Assembly (NCBI GenBank): GCA_017860985.1
Contig: JAGFXG010000013.1
Location: forward strand, 1 to 11,853
Direction of reading: 5' to 3'
Source: Deltaproteobacteria bacterium
Lineage (GTDB): Bacteria; Desulfobacterota; Syntrophia; Syntrophales; Smithellaceae
DNA: 11,853 bases
The notes under the pieces are model-generated. The model was given only the letters and a program-made list of their open reading frames with translations. It searched no databases and had not been told where the DNA came from. Position 1 is the first letter of the stretch. The number at the start of each line of letters is the position of its first letter. Positions 7,094 to 11,853 of the stretch are shown here, piece after piece. Made by a program: the position numbers and the translations under genes.

Positions 7094-8331
7094 CGGATCG
7101 CAGAGTCGTTATTACAGCTTGTTCGGCAATAACACCCATCGGTAACAGCAGGGATAAAATTGTCGAAAGCCTTCTGAAGGGGATTTCCGGCGTTAAACCG
7201 CTGCGTGAAGATGAACTAATCGGCCGCTTTATTCATTCGCGGGTTTACGGCACGGTAAGTGATCCGATCGTTTATGACTTCAAAAGGCAGCACCGCAAGA
7301 CCATGGGGCCGGTGGCTTATTATGCCTGCCAGGTTGCAAGGGAAGTGCTGGAGCAGTCGGGGCTTTCCCCTGAGTTTGTAACGGGAGGACGACTGGGCAT
7401 CGCGTTTGGCTCTATTCACGGTTCGCCCACGGTTCAGCGCGATATCTACAAAATATTTCTGGGAGCAAAAGATAAAGAAACCTATCAGACAATCGGCGCA
7501 GTAGATTATCTGAAATCCATGGTGCATACGACCGCCGTAAATATTTCAAAGATGTTCGGCATTACCGGCCGCATTATTTCTTCGGGAACTGCCTGCACCA
7601 CGTCGAGCCAGTCCATCGGTTTTGGTTACGAGTCGGTCAAGTATGGCCTGCAGGACGCCATGCTCTGCGGTGGGGCCGATGAATACGACACGATCACGGT
7701 GGCGGTTTTTGATAACCTCCTGGCCTGTTCCACCGCTTTTAACGATCAGCCGGAAAAAACGCCCCGTCCGTTTGACAGGGCGCGCGACGGCCTTGTGGTA
7801 GCCGAGGGTGCGGGTGCCGTCATGCTGGAAGAGTATGAATTTGCCAAAAAACGAGGTGCGCCGATTCTGGGAGAGGTGATTGGCTTCGCCTGCAACTCCA
7901 ATGGAGGAGACCTCATCCTTCCCAATCTTGACGGCATTACCAAAACGCTGCAACTGGGTCTGGAAAACGCAGAAATTTCCGCCTCGGACGTTGATCTGAT
8001 AAGCGCTCACGCCACCGCGACGAAGATGGGTGATATCATTGAGGCGCAGGCTATCGGAGCGGTTTTCGGCTCCAATCCCCATGTGATGGCTCTCAAGAGC
8101 TACATGGGACACACAATGGCGGCCTGCGGAGTCATTGAAACGGTTTTAACGCTTTACATGATGCAGGAGAATTTTATCGCCCCGACGCTCAATCTCGAAG
8201 ATATTGACGAACGCTGCGCGATGGTCAGGCACGTTCAGAAGCTCATCGAACATCCGGTCAAGACCGCGGCCATTCAGAATTTTGCGTTCGGCGGCGTCAA
8301 CACCAGCCTGCTGATTCGAAAGTTGACCTGA
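7090..8331 (+). CDS. Beta-ketoacyl-ACP synthase 1 (active C-H-H ketosynthase)
   Basis: 413 residues, FabF/FabB-type thiolase fold. Catalytic Cys169 lies in SSGTACTTSSQ; His307 in SAHATATKMGD; His341 in KSYMGH; the C-terminal NFAFGGVNTSLL loop is typical. The triad for decarboxylative condensation is complete. The first His motif is unusual: families have HGTxTxxxD and here the Gly is Ala and Asn is Lys. Overlaps the ACP gene by 4 bp. The enzyme condenses a primed chain with malonyl-ACP. In aryl-polyene pathways one stand-alone ketosynthase starts the chain while a ketosynthase/CLF pair elongates it. With genes 9851 and 11094 forming the pair, this one could be the initiating enzyme; that is inference. 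Confidence 0.92.
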   Translation: MTDRRVVITACSAITPIGNSRDKIVESLLKGISGVKPLREDELIGRFIHSRVYGTVSDPIVYDFKRQHRKTMGPVAYYACQVAREVLEQSGLSPEFVTGGRLGIAFGSIHGSPTVQRDIYKIFLGAKDKETYQTIGAVDYLKSMVHTTAVNISKMFGITGRIISSGTACTTSSQSIGFGYESVKYGLQDAMLCGGADEYDTITVAVFDNLLACSTAFNDQPEKTPRPFDRARDGLVVAEGAGAVMLEEYEFAKKRGAPILGEVIGFACNSNGGDLILPNLDGITKTLQLGLENAEISASDVDLISAHATATKMGDIIEAQAIGAVFGSNPHVMALKSYMGHTMAACGVIETVLTLYMMQENFIAPTLNLEDIDERCAMVRHVQKLIEHPVKTAAIQNFAFGGVNTSLLIRKLT

Positions 8332-8337
8332 TATCAA

Positions 8338-9135
8338 ATGGCGTTTATTCGATTTTTTCAGTTGATCGGCAACTTTTGCCTCATGTTGATTGTATGGGGC
8401 TATTTTCTTTTCGGCTTTTTGTTCATATTGCCGTTCTTGTTTATTCCCTGTTATCTGTTTACAAAAAACAGCGCGGGGGCCATCCAGAAATTGTTTCACC
8501 TGCACATGAAGCTCTTTTTTAACCTGACCGGCTGGCTCATTCCCCGCACAAGGTATAAGATCGATTCGGAAGTACGCGCGCTCCGATCGTCTGTGATTGT
8601 CTGCAATCACCTGTCCTACCTTGACCCGATCCTGCTGGTTTCCCTGTTTCCGCGCCAGACGACGATTATTAAAAAAACATTTTTCCGGGTGCCGGTTTTC
8701 GGCTGGTTCATGAAGCAAGCGGGTTATGTGTCTTCCTCTCCGTCTGAAATGACGGGAGAGGCCATGATTAATGCTCTGGAGGGCATCAAGGCGCATCTGG
8801 CCGCCGGCGGTAATTTATTTGTGTTCCCGGAAGGAACCAGAAGCCGCGACGGCAGACTCGGGCCCTTCAACAAAGGGGTGTTCAGTATCGCGAGGTACTG
8901 CAATACAGGATTAAAGCTGGTTTATATTCAGGGAACCGACAAATTGTTTCCGCCAGGATCGTTTTTCTTTAGAACCCGGGAAAAGAACACCATTTCGATG
9001 GAATTGATCGCAACGTTTACGCCGGATTATTCGGCGAAAAATTTTTCGATCAATGCGGTAGCCGATCAGACCCACCGGATTTTTGAACGGAAAATCGCCG
9101 ACGTGAAAGCCGCTGAACCGGACAAAAAAATATAA
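8338..9135 (+). CDS. PlsC-type 1-acylglycerol-3-phosphate acyltransferase-like protein
   Basis: 265 residues. A hydrophobic N-terminus (about 8-41) forms one or two membrane segments; the catalytic HX4D motif is His91-Asp96 in NHLSYLDP, and the phosphate-binding motif is FPEGTRSRDG (163-172). These match the LPLAT/PlsC family, which transfers an acyl group from ACP or CoA to a glycerolipid-like alcohol at the inner membrane cytoplasmic face. Starts six bases after the ketosynthase 1 stop with no evident SD, so it probably depends on coupling or run-through. Next to an ACP it may move the polyene acyl chain from ACP to its lipid acceptor. The true acceptor is unknown; acyltransferases of this superfamily are also common in aryl-polyene loci. 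Confidence 0.88.
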   Translation: MAFIRFFQLIGNFCLMLIVWGYFLFGFLFILPFLFIPCYLFTKNSAGAIQKLFHLHMKLFFNLTGWLIPRTRYKIDSEVRALRSSVIVCNHLSYLDPILLVSLFPRQTTIIKKTFFRVPVFGWFMKQAGYVSSSPSEMTGEAMINALEGIKAHLAAGGNLFVFPEGTRSRDGRLGPFNKGVFSIARYCNTGLKLVYIQGTDKLFPPGSFFFRTREKNTISMELIATFTPDYSAKNFSINAVADQTHRIFERKIADVKAAEPDKKI

Positions 9136-9162
9136 CGTTAAATCAATAAAGGAGGATGAATC

Positions 9163-9720
9163 ATGGAATTACAGGAAGCCATACACAAAAGACGCAGCAT
9201 CCGAAAATTTACAGATGCCTTTGTGACCGACGAAGAATTGAAGAAAATCTTTGAAGCCGTGCGCTGCTCACCATCCTGGGCCAACACGCAGGCATGGGAG
9301 TTTGTTGTGGTGCGCGACCGCGAAATCATCAATCAAGTCGTGGCGACTTATTCCGAAAAAAATCCCGCGACAAAATGTTCGCTCATAGCTTCCGCTTTGA
9401 TTGTCGTCTGTGCGAAAACCGGTGTCTCCGGGTGCTACGGAGGAGTGGAAGTCACCAAGCATGCCAGCTGGTATATGTTTGACCTGGGCATCGCCACGCA
9501 GACACTTTGTCTTACCGCGCATGAAATGGGCCTGGGGACGGTCGTAGTCGGCCTGATGGACCATGATGCCTGCAGGAAAGTAATTGGTCTGCCGGAGGGT
9601 TATGAAGTCGCTGCTGTGATTCCCGTGGGACGACCGGCCGTGGAGCCGAAGGAAGGGCCGTCGCGCAGGCCGGTGTCCGACATGGTGCATCTTAACGCGT
9701 TTGGCAGAAAAATGTTTTAG
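9163..9720 (+). CDS. Nitroreductase-family flavoprotein
   Basis: 185 residues, the single-domain nitroreductase length. RRSIRKF (10-16) at the N-terminus provides the FMN phosphate contacts; PSWANTQAWEF (37-47) and MGLGTVVVGL (near 120-130), then PVGRPA, are family landmarks. Members are FMN-dependent and reduce diverse substrates with NAD(P)H, some being used as ene-reductases or dehydrogenases. A strong SD (AAAGGAGG, about 9148-9156) precedes the ATG, only 27 bp after the acyltransferase stop, so it belongs to the operon. The role here may be reduction of an enoyl or aromatic group, but it may be a hitch-hiker; the substrate cannot be read from sequence. Confidence 0.9.
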   Translation: MELQEAIHKRRSIRKFTDAFVTDEELKKIFEAVRCSPSWANTQAWEFVVVRDREIINQVVATYSEKNPATKCSLIASALIVVCAKTGVSGCYGGVEVTKHASWYMFDLGIATQTLCLTAHEMGLGTVVVGLMDHDACRKVIGLPEGYEVAAVIPVGRPAVEPKEGPSRRPVSDMVHLNAFGRKMF

Positions 9721-9774
9721 AAAGCTTTTGCTGCTGAGATGCTCTGCCCGTACCCCCTTATTTTTAATATTTGT

Positions 9775-9803
9775 TTGACTTTTTTGTCTGCCCATTTTAA
9801 GTT
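9775..9803 (+). promoter_or_regulatory. Possible internal promoter before ketosynthase 2
   Basis: TTGACT (9775-9780) in an AT-rich 130 bp gap is followed by TAAGTT at 17 bp, a poor -10. This gap is longer than most in the run, so a second start of transcription is plausible. No terminator hairpin was found after the nitroreductase. Confidence 0.3.
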
Positions 9804-9850
9804 TCCCGATCCTTAAAAAGGGCATCGAAAAGAACAGGCTGACATTACGG

Positions 9851-11101
9851 ATGAACAGTAAAAAGCGTATTGTGATTACAGGCTTAGGGACAATAAACGC
9901 CATCGGCAACGACGTTGCGCAATTCGCGGCCTCTTTGCGGGAGGGTGTCTGCGGAATTTCGGAGATTGATCTTTTTGATACAACCGGATTTCGCACGCAT
10001 AAAGGCGGACAGATCAGGAATTTCAGTCCCCGCGAGTCCATTCCGAAGGAATTTTCTCAAAAAAGAATGTCTCGCGCCGATCAGCTGGCCTTTGCCGCAA
10101 CAATAGAGGCACTCACCGATGCCGGTCTTTACCCGCTTCCGGAAACGGTCAAAGAAGACATGGGAGTGGTTATCGGAGGAGGTTCCGGAGGGTTGTTTGA
10201 AGCGGAAACCTTTTATGCGGAGTTGCTTACCAAAGGTCTTGGCAAAGCGAGATTTTCCCGTTTGTCCACCGTCTACTGCGCATCGTCCGCCGACCGGATT
10301 GCGTCCAATCTGGGACTTCTGGGGCCTAAAACCACCCTGATGACCGCCTGTTCTTCGGGCGCCAACGCGCTGGGTTATGCGAGGGATCTGATTCAGAGCG
10401 GTCAGGCGGAAATCATACTGGCCGGCGCCGTCGATCCGATGGGCCGGATTACCTACGCGGCTTTTAACGCCCTGAAAGCCGTGGATGAGGATGTCTGCCG
10501 GCCCTTTGACAGGAACCGCTCCGGTCTTTCGCTGGGAGAGGCGGCGGCCATTCTGGTTCTGGAATCGCTGGAGTCGGCTCTGGCGCGGGGCGCAACAATT
10601 CACGGCGAAATTCTGGGTTACGGAGTGAGCTGTGATTCCTTCCATATGACCGCCCCGGATGAAAAAGCCTCCGGCGCAGTGCGTTCGATGCAAGCGGCTC
10701 TGAAGGACAGCGGACTGTCCCCGGACGATATAGATTACATCAATGCTCACGGGACCGCCACGCCGGCCAATGACGTGACGGAGACGAAGGCCATTAAAGA
10801 AGTATTCGGCCTACGCGCCTGCTCTATTCCGGTAAGTTCAACCAAATCCATGCATGCCCATCCGCTGGATGCGGCAGGCGCGCTGGAAGCTGTTGTATGT
10901 CTGCTGGCGTTGTCGCAGGGCTTTATTCCCCCGACAATCCATTTTAAGGAACGCGATCCCGAATGTGACTTGGATTATGTGACGGAAGGCGCGCGTTCGG
11001 CCAGCTTGCGCCATGTTTTGTCCAATTCCTTCGCATTTGGCGGGAACAACACCACGGTTATTTTCGGGAAATACGAAGGGCAGGGTGCGGTCCATGGATA
11101 A
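9851..11101 (+). CDS. Beta-ketoacyl-ACP synthase 2, catalytic KS subunit (FabF-type)
   Basis: 416 residues, FabF-like. The triad is complete: Cys167 in TACSSGANAL, His300 in NAHGTATPAND, and His337 in STKSMHAHPLDAAGA. In the last motif the usual GH is AH. The frame begins MNSKKRIVITGLGTINAIG, a classic KS start, but only a weak SD precedes it. It ends inside the next gene: its stop at 11099-11101 overlaps the start codon at 11094 by 8 bp, so the two are translationally coupled. Because the next protein lacks the catalytic Cys, this one is the catalytic partner of a predicted ketosynthase/chain-length-factor heterodimer that would elongate the polyene on ACP. Confidence 0.93.
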   Translation: MNSKKRIVITGLGTINAIGNDVAQFAASLREGVCGISEIDLFDTTGFRTHKGGQIRNFSPRESIPKEFSQKRMSRADQLAFAATIEALTDAGLYPLPETVKEDMGVVIGGGSGGLFEAETFYAELLTKGLGKARFSRLSTVYCASSADRIASNLGLLGPKTTLMTACSSGANALGYARDLIQSGQAEIILAGAVDPMGRITYAAFNALKAVDEDVCRPFDRNRSGLSLGEAAAILVLESLESALARGATIHGEILGYGVSCDSFHMTAPDEKASGAVRSMQAALKDSGLSPDDIDYINAHGTATPANDVTETKAIKEVFGLRACSIPVSSTKSMHAHPLDAAGALEAVVCLLALSQGFIPPTIHFKERDPECDLDYVTEGARSASLRHVLSNSFAFGGNNTTVIFGKYEGQGAVHG

Positions 11102-11853
11102 TGATCGTGACCGATCGGACAGCCAGCGCGTTGTCGTGACGGGCCTGGGTCTCGTTACACCGCTGGGTGTGGGCAAAGACGAATTTTCCCGGCGGCTTTT
11201 TGAAGGCGACTGTGCCATTGACACGGTGAAATCGTTTGATACCAGCACTGTGTCGCCGCATCTTGGGGCGGAAGTTCGTGAATTTACCCCGCGAGATTTC
11301 ATTTCCGTCAAAAATCTGCGCAGGATGGACAGGACGTCATTGATGACGGCCGCATCGGTACGAATGGCGCTTGACGATGCAGGGGTGACAATCAACACTG
11401 AAAACCGTGACCGTATCGGCATCGTCCTGGGCACGTCGTTCGGTGCGACGGATGTTACGGTTCAGGTCGCAGACGCGCTCATGGGTGAAGGACCATCTTC
11501 AGTCAACCCGATCCTCGTTCCCAATACCGTGATGAACGCGCCGGCGGGTCATGCGTCCATTGAACTTGGATTTCGTGGCGTCAATATTACCGTTACGCAT
11601 TTTGCCGTTTCCGCTGAGACGGCCATCGCGTATGCCGTTTCGGAAATAAAGCGCGGCGTCGCGGATTTTATGCTCGCGGGCGGAGTGGATATTTTGTCTA
11701 AATTTTATTATGAGGCCATGACGAAGTTTCATGGCCTGTCGCCGGATAAGGACGGGCAGGAGGGAGCGCGTCCGTTTGACATGCTGCGCAACGGTTATGT
11801 TGCAGGTGAAGGCTGCGGCATCCTTTGCCTGGAAAGCCTGTCTTCAGCCAGGA
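11094..11853 (+). CDS. Ketosynthase-like chain-length factor (active-site Cys replaced by Ala), partial
   Basis: 253 codons up to the right edge, no stop reached. The frame starts VVVTGLGLVTPLG and includes ARPFDMLRNGYVAGEG (225-240), typical of KAS proteins. Aligned gap-free from LAGGVD (195-200) back to ketosynthase 2, residue 171 in HFAVSAETAI sits where Cys167 is in its partner; it is Ala, so this subunit cannot form the acyl-thioester. Loss of Cys is the hallmark of chain-length factors (KS-beta) in type II polyketide systems, which set the pocket size for a KS partner. The 8 bp overlap with the KS gene supports equal co-production. The C-terminal half with the two His motifs is outside the window. 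In aryl-polyene systems a KS/CLF pair does elongation. Confidence 0.9.
   Translation, partial: MDNDRDRSDSQRVVVTGLGLVTPLGVGKDEFSRRLFEGDCAIDTVKSFDTSTVSPHLGAEVREFTPRDFISVKNLRRMDRTSLMTAASVRMALDDAGVTINTENRDRIGIVLGTSFGATDVTVQVADALMGEGPSSVNPILVPNTVMNAPAGHASIELGFRGVNITVTHFAVSAETAIAYAVSEIKRGVADFMLAGGVDILSKFYYEAMTKFHGLSPDKDGQEGARPFDMLRNGYVAGEGCGILCLESLSSAR

Noticed and set aside
7546..8112. Antisense frame of 188 codons opposite ketosynthase 1
   Set aside because: A shadow of the KS gene; no start signal and composition rich in Arg/His/Gly as expected of an antisense reading.
9884..10750. Long antisense frame (288 codons) opposite ketosynthase 2
   Set aside because: It lies entirely inside a gene with intact KS motifs, has no SD and its translation shows no recognisable family.

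Overview
The window carries most of a type II fatty-acid/polyketide-like biosynthetic locus that most resembles aryl-polyene (APE) clusters, plus one unrelated-looking neighbour. Mixed base composition (about half G+C by eye), a LolA-type periplasmic carrier, a lipobox lipoprotein and an SD-driven, tightly packed operon point to a Gram-negative bacterium. The family mix (unusual acyl-ACP enzymes with a RetSat/CrtISO-type flavoprotein and a small nitroreductase) suggests an anaerobic Desulfobacterota-like (former Deltaproteobacteria) host. That taxonomic guess is inference only.

Layout. Positions 1-951 (minus) hold the N-terminal part of an amidase-signature enzyme that runs off the left edge. 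Positions 1134-2516/2531 (minus) hold a short AMP-forming acyl ligase. A 175-190 bp divergent control region separates it from a long plus-strand run: hotdog dehydratase (2707), FabG-type ketoreductase (3158), LolA-like carrier (3895), outer-membrane-type lipoprotein (4521), RetSat/CrtISO-like FAD oxidoreductase (5204), acyl carrier protein (6818), ketosynthase 1 (7090), PlsC-type acyltransferase (8338), nitroreductase (9163), ketosynthase 2 (9851), and a third ketosynthase-fold protein (11094) that runs off the right edge.

How the parts fit. The ligase would load a starter acid onto the ACP. The ketosynthases, ketoreductase and dehydratase would extend it through rounds that leave C=C bonds. 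The flavoprotein could isomerise, desaturate or saturate the polyene. The PlsC-like enzyme could esterify the chain to a glycerolipid or related acceptor, and the LolA/lipoprotein pair would help move the lipid-like product to the outer membrane. The sharpest sequence observation is that ketosynthase 3 has Ala where ketosynthase 2 has its catalytic Cys. The two genes overlap by 8 bp, which is the signature of a ketosynthase/chain-length-factor heterodimer. The dehydratase also lacks the usual FabZ catalytic His, suggesting that it works with a partner encoded elsewhere.

A methyltransferase, thioesterase, MMPL-type exporter, second ACP, second dehydratase and aromatic-starter enzyme, common in APE loci, are not in this window and could lie beyond the right edge. 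No RNA genes, insertion sequences or CRISPR arrays were seen.
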